Assembly (NCBI GenBank): GCA_024641335.1
Contig: JAHEDG010000003.1
Span: 1-64,000 of the forward strand
DNA: 64,000 nt
Direction: 5' to 3'
From: Candidatus Zixiibacteriota bacterium
GTDB taxonomy: Bacteria > Zixibacteria > MSB-5A5 > UBA10806
In this document: positions 37,425-46,249 of the stretch, piece by piece
Position numbering within the stretch: the stretch's first letter is position 1
Layout of the letters: every line of letters begins with the position of its first letter
The notes under the pieces: generated by a model
The model's input: the letters and a program-made list of their open reading frames with translations, nothing else
The model's database searches: none
Told to the model about the DNA's origin: nothing
Program-made: the position numbers and the translations under genes

Positions 37425-38051
37425 ATGCGTCGATTAAATACTTTACTGGCGGCGACGGTTTTATTTATGTGCTGTTTTATTCCGGCCGGAGCGGACAACG
37501 GTTTTTCTATTCGCGGTGGAATTCTTCACGATACTCCGAGCGATAAACCATATAAAGATCTGACTTCCGGATTCGGTTATATCGGAAGCTTGGGCTATGA
37601 TTTCATCGATGCCGCCGGATTCGAAGTCGGTGTTATGCACTCGACGCATGATTTTTACCTCGGAGTCATTTCCAACGTGGTTATCGAGGATAAAGCCGAG
37701 AAAACAACTTTTTTTATCAAGGGAAGGGTGGTGCCGTGGAAATATAAAAAGACAGAGTTGGCCCTCGGAGCGGGCCCTGCGTTTTTCGATATTAGCGGCA
37801 AAAGGCTCTATGGCCCTTCCTCCGGCCAGCGTTTTGATGAAGGTTTCTCCGGGTGGGGATATCTGCTCAATCTCGATCTTAGAACCTACCTCGGTGATCA
37901 TCTGGCGGGGACTTTTTACCTTTCGGCCAACTTTATCGGCTATAGCAAATATTCCATTCTAAATCTCGATACTGCTTATAACGGTAAGCTGCCAGGCGGC
38001 GACTCGATCAGCTGGGGCCTGACTCTTTTCTACCGAATCGGAAAACCGTAA
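37425..38051 (+). CDS. Outer-membrane beta-barrel protein
   Basis: The 208-aa protein has a signal peptide (LLAATVLFMCCFIPAGA, cleavage about 23). Alternating amphipathic strands run to the C-terminus, which ends SWGLTLFYRIGKP, consistent with a small 8-strand OmpW/OmpX-like barrel. The Phe three residues before the last Gly region suits insertion by BamA, although the terminal residue is Pro. The ligand or role is unknown. Confidence 0.75.
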   Translation: MRRLNTLLAATVLFMCCFIPAGADNGFSIRGGILHDTPSDKPYKDLTSGFGYIGSLGYDFIDAAGFEVGVMHSTHDFYLGVISNVVIEDKAEKTTFFIKGRVVPWKYKKTELALGAGPAFFDISGKRLYGPSSGQRFDEGFSGWGYLLNLDLRTYLGDHLAGTFYLSANFIGYSKYSILNLDTAYNGKLPGGDSISWGLTLFYRIGKP

Positions 38052-38157
38052 ATATTTTTGAATAATTCATCTCCGACTGTGTATTTGCGCACAGCGATGA
38101 TTTGAAACATTTATTTAAAATTTACGTTAATAAACCTGATGAATGGGAGGAGTGATC

Positions 38158-38898
38158 ATGGAGAATGAAATTCAAAACAGCCTCGCCGCCGAAGACAATA
38201 ACGCGGCAATCGGTTTCTTGGGGAAACTGGGGAATATCTTCGCCAATCCCGGGAAAACATTCCAGTCCCTGGATAGTAAACCGACCTGGCTGGCCCCTCT
38301 GCTCATCATTATCCTGCTATCGATTATCTCTACTCAATTTACTTTTCCGCTGATTATGCAAACCCAGCTTGAGAGTTTCAGGTCGAACCCCGATATCTCT
38401 CCCGAGCAGCTCGAAACCATCGAGCGGCAGTTTACAGATGAGCAAATGCTGCAAAAATCACTAATGATCGGCGGTCAGGCAATCGGGATTCCTGTCGTTT
38501 TTCTCATTCTCTCCGGAATTTTCTACCTCCTCGGAACTGTCCTCCTCGGCGGCGATTCGACTTTCAAAAAAGTATTTTCAGTATTTATCTGGTCATCTCT
38601 GATATCGACCCTCGGGATGATAATCAAATTACCGCTGGTTATAGCCAAAAGCAGCGTCAAAATAAGTTTATCTCCGGCGCTTATTTTATCGCCGGATCAT
38701 ATCGGCGGAAAACTGCACACCCTTCTTTCCAGTTTCGATTTCTTCACCATCTGGTTTTTGGCGGTATTCGCCACCGGATTCGGCATAATCTATAAATTTA
38801 GCAAACAGAAAGCCTTTGTATCGATAGGAGTCCTCTGGGCTGTCTGGATAATTATTTCCGTGGTTTTCAGCGGTTTTTTAAAAAATTTCGGTATGTAG
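38158..38898 (+). CDS. Yip1-domain membrane protein
   Basis: GGGAGGAG lies just before the ATG at 38158, which gives 246 aa. The soluble N-terminus contains GKLGNIFANPGKTFQSLDSKPTWLAPLLI, a phrase typical of bacterial YIP1 family proteins, followed by about five membrane helices. Function in bacteria is unknown. It lies 18 bp before the tolC gene and could be co-transcribed with the exporter. Confidence 0.75.
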   Translation: MENEIQNSLAAEDNNAAIGFLGKLGNIFANPGKTFQSLDSKPTWLAPLLIIILLSIISTQFTFPLIMQTQLESFRSNPDISPEQLETIERQFTDEQMLQKSLMIGGQAIGIPVVFLILSGIFYLLGTVLLGGDSTFKKVFSVFIWSSLISTLGMIIKLPLVIAKSSVKISLSPALILSPDHIGGKLHTLLSSFDFFTIWFLAVFATGFGIIYKFSKQKAFVSIGVLWAVWIIISVVFSGFLKNFGM

Positions 38899-38916
38899 AT
38901 TAAAAGGAGTTGCTTC

Positions 38917-40230
38917 ATGAAACGAGGTTGCGCGCTTCCCGCAGTTTTACTGAACCTGATTGTATTTATCTTCGGCGGATCGGCCCGGGCGCAGACTTAT
39001 ACCCTGGACGATTGCCTGAAAATAGCCCTGGAGAAAAATTATACCGTCCTGGCGGCCCGGAATTCCTATGATGCCTCCAAAGTAAACGTCTATTCCGCCT
39101 GGGGTGATCTCTTGCCCTCGATCTCCCTCTCCACATCCGCCAGCCGCAGCTGGGCCGGATATTCCTTCTCCGACCCTATCGATGGCAGACAGATATCAGG
39201 GGGAGTGATAAACAACACCTATTCGGGCGCTCTCTCTCTTTCGCAAAATTATTCCGGTTTGGGACTCTATAACTACGCCGCTATCAAGCAAAGCGTGCAT
39301 GTGAGAAATTCCTCTTTCAGCTCCCTTGCCATGTCGCGAAACAGCCTCGTTCTGGAGGTCAAAAGCGGCTTTTTCGAACTGCTCAAAACCAAAATGCTCC
39401 TCGATGTTTCCACCGAGGCGGTCAAACGGGGAGAAGAGAGGCTCAGAGTCGTGCAGAGCAAATACGATCTCGGCTCGGCCTCCATGTCCGATGTTCTCAA
39501 GGCCAAAGTGCAGTTCGGCAACGATCGGCTCGACCTGGTCAGCAAATCCAACGCTTACAAACTGGCCAGGGCCAATCTCGCCTATACTATGGGTATCGAT
39601 GTAAATCAGGAATTCGAAGTAGACAGCGGTTTCCACGAGTGGCAGGTCGATATGGAATTCCCCGAAGCGCTGAATAGAGCCCTCGCCAACAATCCTGAAT
39701 ACAGCAAGGCGCGCTTCGATTATTTCGCCGCCGCCGACGAAAAACTTATCGCCTATTCGAGATTTCTGCCGGCCCTTTCATTAAGATTAACCCATTCTAC
39801 CAGTCCCGATCAATTTTCCAGCCTTACCGACCCCAAACGCAGCGACGCCAGTTATTACATGAGCGCCTCGTTATCCTTTAATATCTTCAATGGCGTCTCG
39901 GATTACGCTTATCTTAACTCGGCCAGAAAAAACCTGAATTCCAAAGATGAATATCTTAAAAACGCCAAAAACAGCGTGGCCCTGGAGTTAAAACAGGCCT
40001 TCCTCGATCTCGATCGCTCCAGCGAAGCCCGAAAACTGGCCGATGAATCTGTTGCCGCCGCCAAAGAAGACCTAAATCTGGTCAAAGAAAAATACAATCT
40101 CGGCGCCGCTACCATACTCGAAATACTCGACGCCGAAGTCTCATACAAACAGTCTCAGACAAATCAGGTGCAGGCTCTTTTCGATTATAATCTGGCGGCC
40201 GCGAGACTCGAAAAAACCCTTGGTAGATAA
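38917..40230 (+). CDS. tolC-like: TolC-family outer-membrane efflux protein
   Basis: The 437-aa protein has a signal peptide (ending about residue 25, GSARA) and the duplicated coiled-coil plus beta repeat of TolC: LDDCLKIALEKNYTVLAARN in the first half and ALNRALANNPEYSKARFDYFAA in the second, and the late NLVKEKYNLGAATILEILDAE. As a trimer it forms the outer-membrane duct. The next genes encode its adaptor, ATPase and permeases, so this is the channel of a MacAB-like system. Confidence 0.93.
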   Translation: MKRGCALPAVLLNLIVFIFGGSARAQTYTLDDCLKIALEKNYTVLAARNSYDASKVNVYSAWGDLLPSISLSTSASRSWAGYSFSDPIDGRQISGGVINNTYSGALSLSQNYSGLGLYNYAAIKQSVHVRNSSFSSLAMSRNSLVLEVKSGFFELLKTKMLLDVSTEAVKRGEERLRVVQSKYDLGSASMSDVLKAKVQFGNDRLDLVSKSNAYKLARANLAYTMGIDVNQEFEVDSGFHEWQVDMEFPEALNRALANNPEYSKARFDYFAAADEKLIAYSRFLPALSLRLTHSTSPDQFSSLTDPKRSDASYYMSASLSFNIFNGVSDYAYLNSARKNLNSKDEYLKNAKNSVALELKQAFLDLDRSSEARKLADESVAAAKEDLNLVKEKYNLGAATILEILDAEVSYKQSQTNQVQALFDYNLAAARLEKTLGR

Positions 40231-40244
40231 GCTGGAGGATAGAA

Positions 40245-41489
40245 ATGAAGAAAAAATGGCTCATGATTGGCGGCGGAGCGGTTATACTGGCGATATTTGT
40301 TGTGCTGGCCCTGCGCTCCAGCGGTGAACAGGGGATTAAAGTCACGGTTGAACTCGCTCGTAAAGGAGAAATTACTTCAATAGTCACTGCTACCGGCAAG
40401 GTCCGGGCACAGGCCGATGTGGATATCTCCGCCGACGTCATGGGTAGAATTGAGGAACTGCCGATCAAGGAGGGAGATCGGGCCAAAAACGGCCAGTTGC
40501 TGGTCAAAATCGACGATCGATCCCGCCGCATGGATGTGGCCCAGTCAAGGGGATCGCTCCAATCGGCTATCTCCAGCCGGAATAAAGCACGAATCGATCT
40601 CGATAGAGAAAAACAACTTTTCCAAAAAGGGCTCTCCTCTCAAGCCCAGCTCGATCTGGCCCAAAGCGTCTATGACCAATCGGCTGCGCAGGTCCAGATC
40701 TACCAGGCCAGCCTTGACCGGGCCCTCGATCAGCTGGAAAAATGCACTATCCGATCCCCCATGGACGGTATCGTTACCAAGCTCAACTCCGAAAAAGGGG
40801 AAAATGTTGTGATCGGTACCATGAACAACCCCGGTACTATTATCATGACCATCTCCGACCTCTCGGCTATCGAGATCGAGGCCGAAATCGATGAAACCGA
40901 TATCGCCAGCGTATTCGTCGGTCAGGATGTTGCCATCACATTGGACGCTTTTCCTGATACTTTATTCAAAGGTGATGTGGTCCAGGTCGGAAATTCCGCC
41001 GAGGTTTCCGTTATGGGAGGCTCTGATCAGGTCGCCAATTTCCTGGTGAAAATACTCATCGTCGATAAAATCCCTAATATCAAACCCGGCATGACCGCGT
41101 CAGTTGATATTACTACCGATCATCAAGCCGATATAATTAAGGTGCCCGCCGGAGCTGTAGTCATGAGACCCGAAGGAACCGGAGAAGAACATGCCGACAA
41201 TGATTCCACCGATAATGATAACAAAAACGAAATTATCCCGGATAAAGATAAAAAGGAAATCGACGGTATATTTATTGTCGACCAGGGAAAATCAAAATTC
41301 GTTCCCGTTTCCACCGGTATCAGGGATCAGCAATTCGTCGAAATTTCCACTGGTCTTTCTGAAAGCGATAGCGTGATTACCGGGCCGTACAGACAGCTCA
41401 GAACCATAAAACATGGATCGAAAATCACCCCTGAAAAACCGAAATTCGGTCCCGATGCCGATAATAAATCGACAACTTCGAACGATTAG
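40245..41489 (+). CDS. macA-like: MacA-like periplasmic adaptor protein
   Basis: The 414-aa adaptor has one N-terminal helix (about 6-22), the lipoyl half AQADVDISADVMGRIEELPIKEGDRAKNGQLL, a coiled-coil hairpin (about 90-165), the second lipoyl half STIRSPMDGIVTKLN-type block and a barrel domain. Between the barrel and the membrane-proximal domain is an unusual acidic, Asn/Asp-rich insert (EEHADNDSTDNDNKNEIIPD, about 313-335). It joins the permease complex to TolC. Confidence 0.92.
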   Translation: MKKKWLMIGGGAVILAIFVVLALRSSGEQGIKVTVELARKGEITSIVTATGKVRAQADVDISADVMGRIEELPIKEGDRAKNGQLLVKIDDRSRRMDVAQSRGSLQSAISSRNKARIDLDREKQLFQKGLSSQAQLDLAQSVYDQSAAQVQIYQASLDRALDQLEKCTIRSPMDGIVTKLNSEKGENVVIGTMNNPGTIIMTISDLSAIEIEAEIDETDIASVFVGQDVAITLDAFPDTLFKGDVVQVGNSAEVSVMGGSDQVANFLVKILIVDKIPNIKPGMTASVDITTDHQADIIKVPAGAVVMRPEGTGEEHADNDSTDNDNKNEIIPDKDKKEIDGIFIVDQGKSKFVPVSTGIRDQQFVEISTGLSESDSVITGPYRQLRTIKHGSKITPEKPKFGPDADNKSTTSND

Positions 41490-41516
41490 GCAGGGTCTTG
41501 TGAGAGGGAACATTTA

Positions 41517-42203
41517 ATGCTGATAGAAACCAACGATCTTTGGAAAACGTACCAGATGGGCAGTGAAGAGGTTCATGCCTTGAGAGGCGTGACTCTGCAT
41601 ATCAAAAAAGGAGATTATGTCGCTATCATGGGCCCTTCCGGCTCTGGCAAATCTACCTTAATGAATCTCATCGGATGTCTCGATACTCCCAGCAGGGGTG
41701 ATTACCTCCTTAACGGTCGTAACGTCTCGGGAATGAACGACGATGAACTCGCTCACATACGGAATAAAGAAATCGGCTTCGTTTTTCAGACTTTCAATCT
41801 CCTCCCCAGAGCGTCGGCTCTGCATAATGTGGAATTGCCGCTTATCTACAACGGTACCAGATCCGACGATAGATTGAAAAAGGCCAAAGATGCCCTGAGT
41901 CTCGTTGATCTCACTGACAGAATGACCCATAAACCCAATCAGCTTTCCGGCGGCCAGAGACAAAGAGTGGCTATCGCCAGAGCCCTGGTCAACTCCCCAT
42001 CGCTTCTGCTGGCTGACGAACCGACCGGAAATCTCGATACGGCCACCAGTATCGAAATTATGGATCTTCTCTCAAAGCTCCATAAAGAAGGCAACACCAT
42101 TATCGTGGTGACACACGAAAGAGATATCGCCGACTATGCCGACAGAGTGATCTTCATCCGCGACGGCCAGGTCGAAAAAGACGAACGAAAAACGGTTTCA
42201 TAA
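41517..42203 (+). CDS. MacB/LolD-type ABC transporter ATPase
   Basis: The 228-aa ATPase has [15 protein letters not shown], signature [16 protein letters not shown], Walker [12 protein letters not shown] and switch His VVTHERDIA. It is the free-standing ATPase of the MacB/LolD class and powers FtsX-type permeases through mechanotransmission without moving substrate across the inner membrane. It sits between macA and two permease genes, and probably serves both. Confidence 0.95.
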   Translation: MLIETNDLWKTYQMGSEEVHALRGVTLHIKKGDYVAIMGPSGSGKSTLMNLIGCLDTPSRGDYLLNGRNVSGMNDDELAHIRNKEIGFVFQTFNLLPRASALHNVELPLIYNGTRSDDRLKKAKDALSLVDLTDRMTHKPNQLSGGQRQRVAIARALVNSPSLLLADEPTGNLDTATSIEIMDLLSKLHKEGNTIIVVTHERDIADYADRVIFIRDGQVEKDERKTVS

Positions 42204-42215
42204 CTCGAGGACCGC

Positions 42216-43436
42216 ATGTGGTTTATTGAAGGTGTAGCCATCGCCTTTCAGGCCATCTGGGCCAACAAACTCAGATCGTTCCTTACACTTATTGGTATGA
42301 TTATTGGAGTCAGCACTGTGATCGCCGTGGTTTCGGTTATTAACGGAATGAACAACTATATGAGCGCCAAAATCAACTCCATGGGCTCCAATACATTCAT
42401 AATAGATAAGGAAGGAGTCATCACCTCCGAAGATGAATGGCTCGAAGCCCGCAAACGAAAAAATATCACTCTCCAGGATATGAAAGCGATCGAAAAATAC
42501 TGCGATCTTTGCGAGAATGTGGGAGGCGTCGTGGAAGCCTCCAGCCGAAGAGTCAAATACGGCTCCGATTATCTCGAGGATATCTGGGTGCAGGGAATTA
42601 CCTACAACTTTATCGATATCTCCGACGTGGAGCTTGATTACGGACGGCTTTTTAACGAATCGGATGACAATCGTCGTTCATCTGTATGCATTGTTGGTCC
42701 CGATATCGCCTCCAACTTGATCAAGAGCGGGATGCCGCTGGGAAAAGATATTAAGCTGGGAAAATATTATTTCCGAATCGTCGGCGTGGGCAAATCGCGA
42801 GGCTCCTTTCTCGGCATGAATCAGGATAACTGGGTGGTCATACCGCTTAAGACTTACTCCAAATACTTCGGAAAGCGCCGGAGCCTGGCTATATACGCCA
42901 AAGCCCGAGATATGAACCTGATGGAAGAAGCTCAGGATCAGGCCCGGATGATCCTCAGGACGCGCCGCGATGTCAAATATGACCAAAAAGACGATTTCAA
43001 TATCACCACCGCTGAATCCGTCATGAAACTCTATCAGGGTTTGACTAACGGCGCCTGGTTCGTGCTGGTCATTATCTCATCTGTTTCTCTCCTCATCGGA
43101 GGCATAGTCATCATGAATATCATGCTTGTCTCGGTGACCGAACGCACCAGGGAAATAGGGATCAGAAAAGCTATTGGGGCCCGACGGCGGGATATCATGT
43201 GGCAATTCCTGGTAGAAGCGGTTACCCTCTCCAGTATAGGAGGAATGATCGGTATTACCATCGGTATCATTTTCGCCCTGACCATCGCCCGCTTTACTCC
43301 ATTGCCGGCTGATGTCGAATTATGGGCTGTTTTTGTCGGTTTCGGCGTGGCCGCCGGCGTGGGTATTTTCTTCGGGCTTTTCCCCGCGGTCAAGGCGGCC
43401 AGACTTAGCCCTATTGACGCTTTGAGGTACGAATGA
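42216..43436 (+). CDS. MacB-type (FtsX-like) permease 1
   Basis: The 406-aa permease has an N-terminal helix (about 15-45), a MacB periplasmic core domain (about 50-275) and three C-terminal helices with the FtsX-family block MNIMLVSVTERTREIGIRKAIGARRRDIMWQFLVEA. It lacks an ATPase domain, unlike E. coli MacB. Its stop overlaps a small membrane-protein gene (ATGA). Confidence 0.94.
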   Translation: MWFIEGVAIAFQAIWANKLRSFLTLIGMIIGVSTVIAVVSVINGMNNYMSAKINSMGSNTFIIDKEGVITSEDEWLEARKRKNITLQDMKAIEKYCDLCENVGGVVEASSRRVKYGSDYLEDIWVQGITYNFIDISDVELDYGRLFNESDDNRRSSVCIVGPDIASNLIKSGMPLGKDIKLGKYYFRIVGVGKSRGSFLGMNQDNWVVIPLKTYSKYFGKRRSLAIYAKARDMNLMEEAQDQARMILRTRRDVKYDQKDDFNITTAESVMKLYQGLTNGAWFVLVIISSVSLLIGGIVIMNIMLVSVTERTREIGIRKAIGARRRDIMWQFLVEAVTLSSIGGMIGITIGIIFALTIARFTPLPADVELWAVFVGFGVAAGVGIFFGLFPAVKAARLSPIDALRYE

Positions 43437-43612
43437 GAAAATTCGGAAAAATCTCTATCATCCTGGCAGGAATTAATTCCGTTTTTACGATTCTGGCGCT
43501 GTTTAAGCTTGTCAACGGACCCGGAACTCTGGTTTCCGGTTTCCTCTGGGGATCTGTGATCGCGGCCCTATGGCTAAATTATTTCATCGTTTACTGTTCT
43601 AAAAAAACATGA
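43433..43612 (+). CDS. Small two-helix membrane protein inside MacB operon
   Basis: This 59-aa ORF is missing from the track because of its size. It starts MRKFGKISIILAG and ends FIVYCSKKT, with two hydrophobic segments (about 7-27 and 33-55) around a NGPGTL turn. Its ATG overlaps the stop of permease 1 by 4 nt, and its stop overlaps the ATG of permease 2 by 4 nt, so it is placed in a coupled chain. This tight double overlap is the main evidence that it is real. A regulatory or assembly subunit of the exporter is inferred. Confidence 0.6.
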   Translation: MRKFGKISIILAGINSVFTILALFKLVNGPGTLVSGFLWGSVIAALWLNYFIVYCSKKT

Positions 43613-44850
43613 CACTCCACGAATTAAAAGAAAGCCTCAAGCTGGCTTTCGGTACCTTCAGAGCTCATAAAATGAGATCTCTCCTTACCGTTCTGGGAGT
43701 GCTGATTGGTGTCTTTACCATTATAACCGTTGTCTCGGTTATTACCGGTTTCGATAACTCCATGGCCAGACAGATCGAATCCCTGGGATCCAATGTCGTC
43801 TACGTGGCCAAGAACAAACCGGGGATTGTCATGGGTAATCGACCGGCGTCGGAACGCAATAGAAAAGGGATTACATTCGAGGATTCCGAGGCCATAATCG
43901 AAGCCTGCCCGGCCATAGTCGCCTCATCGCCGCAGAATTATTATTTCAATCCTGGCGGAAACATCGCTAAATATAAAGACCGGGAAATAAAAAACCCGTC
44001 CTTCTTCGGTACCCTGCCCGATTATGAAATTGTTAATAACGCCTTCGTAGAACAGGGACGGTTCATCAACGATTCCGACGTCAAATTTCGAAATATGGTG
44101 GCCGTCGTTGGTTTTGACGTGGGCGAGAGCCTTTTCCCCAACGAGGATCCGATCGGCAGGGAGATTCTGGTCAATGGCGATAAATTCACCCTGATTGGCG
44201 TTATGGGCAAACGGGAAACCATCGCCGGAGGAGGCGAAAACCGCTTCGTGGCCATCCCCTATGGCACCTTTAAAAAACTCCACCCGGAAGAGAAAGAACT
44301 CTGGCTGGCTCTTAAAGCTATCTCGCCCGATCTGATGCCTGAGGCGATCGATCAGGTGACCGAGGTCATGCGCAGACGACGAGGCCTGCAATACAACGAA
44401 GCCGATGATTTCGCGGTTTTCACCCAGGAAAACTTGCTGGAAATATATGAACAAATCACTCAGGCCGTCTGGCTGGTTATGATGGTGATCTCTTCCATCG
44501 GTCTCATGGTAGGAGGCGTGGGAGTGATGAATATAATGCTTGTCTCTGTTACCGAACGAACCAGGGAAATAGGCATCCGCAAAGCCATCGGCGCGAAAAA
44601 GAAAAACATCCTCTGGCAGTTCCTGATCGAGGCTATGGCACTTTCCGGAATCGGTGGAATCCTGGGTATCCTTTGCGGCATCGGTGCCGGCCAGCTGATC
44701 GGAGCCTTAACACCTCTGCCGGCCGATGTCTCTATTGCCTGGGTTTGTCTGGCCTTTTTCTTCTCTGTAGCCGTAGCCTTGGTTTTCGGTATCTATCCCG
44801 CTGTAAGGGCCGCCGGGCTCGATCCTATCGAATGTCTCCGCTATGAATAG
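43609..44850 (+). CDS. MacB-type (FtsX-like) permease 2
   Basis: The 413-aa paralogue of permease 1 has the same plan: helix (about 20-45), periplasmic core (about 50-285) and three helices including GGVGVMNIMLVSVTERTREIGIRKAIGAKKKNILWQFLIEA. It starts four bases inside the 59-aa gene. Two different permeases with one ATPase suggest a heterodimeric MacB-type complex. Confidence 0.94.
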   Translation: MTLHELKESLKLAFGTFRAHKMRSLLTVLGVLIGVFTIITVVSVITGFDNSMARQIESLGSNVVYVAKNKPGIVMGNRPASERNRKGITFEDSEAIIEACPAIVASSPQNYYFNPGGNIAKYKDREIKNPSFFGTLPDYEIVNNAFVEQGRFINDSDVKFRNMVAVVGFDVGESLFPNEDPIGREILVNGDKFTLIGVMGKRETIAGGGENRFVAIPYGTFKKLHPEEKELWLALKAISPDLMPEAIDQVTEVMRRRRGLQYNEADDFAVFTQENLLEIYEQITQAVWLVMMVISSIGLMVGGVGVMNIMLVSVTERTREIGIRKAIGAKKKNILWQFLIEAMALSGIGGILGILCGIGAGQLIGALTPLPADVSIAWVCLAFFFSVAVALVFGIYPAVRAAGLDPIECLRYE

Positions 44851-44952
44851 CCCAGAAACAAATCTGTTCGAACCGTTGTTAAACCGTATAGCCCGGCGAA
44901 TTTCCCTTGCTATCGAGCTGTAATTCGGCGTAAATTAATCGCGGAGGATATC

Positions 44953-46248
44953 TTGACTAAATTTCTGCTCAAAACCTTAATTCTCCTGGCGTTACCGGCC
45001 CTGGCCTTCTCCCAGAATAAATCCGGCTTTACCGATAACCTCATGCGAAAACCGGTCTATTTCGATTTCACCGCTTTCCGCGATACTTCCGCCGAAAATA
45101 CTGTTATTGAAGTTTATTATAAAATCTATTCCACCGCTCTGACTTATGAAAAACGGGGCGAAAAATTCATGGCCTCCTATGAAGTCAATATAGTTATTAA
45201 TAAAAAAGGCAAACAGATCACCGGCGGATCGAAAAGCGGCGAGCTGTTCGCTGAAACTTATGAGGCTACTCGAAGGGAAGACGATTTCATTATCGATATC
45301 ATCAAATTCTCTCTGCCGCCCGACGATTATGGGCTCGAGGGGAATTTTATCGATCTCTTCTCCGGAGATCAGGAAAAACAGAAATTGAATATGAAATTAA
45401 AAGAGTTCAAAAAAAAGCCTCCATCCCTTTCCGGCATCGAATTCGTCAGAGAGACACTTTCCTATGACGTCGATTCCCCCTTCGGAAAGGACGGCCTGGT
45501 TCTGATTCCGTCCGTCTCTCGAGTTTACGGTTACAGCGAACCGGAATTAAAGGTCTTTTACCAGATATACAACCAGCCCGGATTCAAAGGAGATTACCTG
45601 GTGTTCTACGAAATATCCAAAAGCGGAAAAATCGTGAATACCGATACCGCCATGTTCGTATCTGATGGACCGGTAACCGATCGCCTCGAAAAACTTAATG
45701 TTGAGGAGTTCATGCCCGGAGAATATAAACTGTCGGCGCGGGTTACCTCGCCGGGGCATAAGCTCAATATCTCGACTCTGGATGATTTTATTATCGAATG
45801 GTCGGCTCTATCCATAGTAAAAAACGACTTCAAAACAGCCGTCGAACAACTTAAATATATCGCCTCCAGAGACGAAATGAAAATACTGCTCGATACACCA
45901 GTAAACCAGAGGCTCATCAAGTGGAATGAATTCTGGGATTCACAGGATTACCCCAAAGAAACACCGGAAAACGAACCCCAGAAAGAATACTACCGCCGCC
46001 TGCGTTACGCCGATCTCAATTTCGGACATTTCGGCCGGGACGGCTGGAATACCGATATGGGGATGGTCTATGTAACTTACGGCCCCCCCGACGAAATCGA
46101 GAGGCACCCCTTCGATCTGGAAACCAAACCGTATCAGGTCTGGTATTATTACGAACGGGAATTACGCTTCCTGTTTATCGATAGAAACGGCTACGGCGAT
46201 TTCGAACTGCAATATCCTTATGACGGCGATATAAGAAGGGCGAGGTGA
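44953..46248 (+). CDS. GWxTD-domain exported protein 1
   Basis: The 431-aa protein (TTG start, GGAGG upstream) has a signal peptide (LLALPALAFS, about residues 1-20), a beta-rich middle and a C-terminal GWxTD domain (about 315-431): QKEYYRRLRYADLNFGHFGRDGWNTDMGMVYVTYGPPDEIER. The domain is a conserved block of unknown function, mainly found in FCB bacteria and relatives. A second member follows 1 base later. Location after the MacB-like exporter may point to a shared envelope task. Confidence 0.85.
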   Translation: MTKFLLKTLILLALPALAFSQNKSGFTDNLMRKPVYFDFTAFRDTSAENTVIEVYYKIYSTALTYEKRGEKFMASYEVNIVINKKGKQITGGSKSGELFAETYEATRREDDFIIDIIKFSLPPDDYGLEGNFIDLFSGDQEKQKLNMKLKEFKKKPPSLSGIEFVRETLSYDVDSPFGKDGLVLIPSVSRVYGYSEPELKVFYQIYNQPGFKGDYLVFYEISKSGKIVNTDTAMFVSDGPVTDRLEKLNVEEFMPGEYKLSARVTSPGHKLNISTLDDFIIEWSALSIVKNDFKTAVEQLKYIASRDEMKILLDTPVNQRLIKWNEFWDSQDYPKETPENEPQKEYYRRLRYADLNFGHFGRDGWNTDMGMVYVTYGPPDEIERHPFDLETKPYQVWYYYERELRFLFIDRNGYGDFELQYPYDGDIRRAR

Positions 46249-46249
46249 C

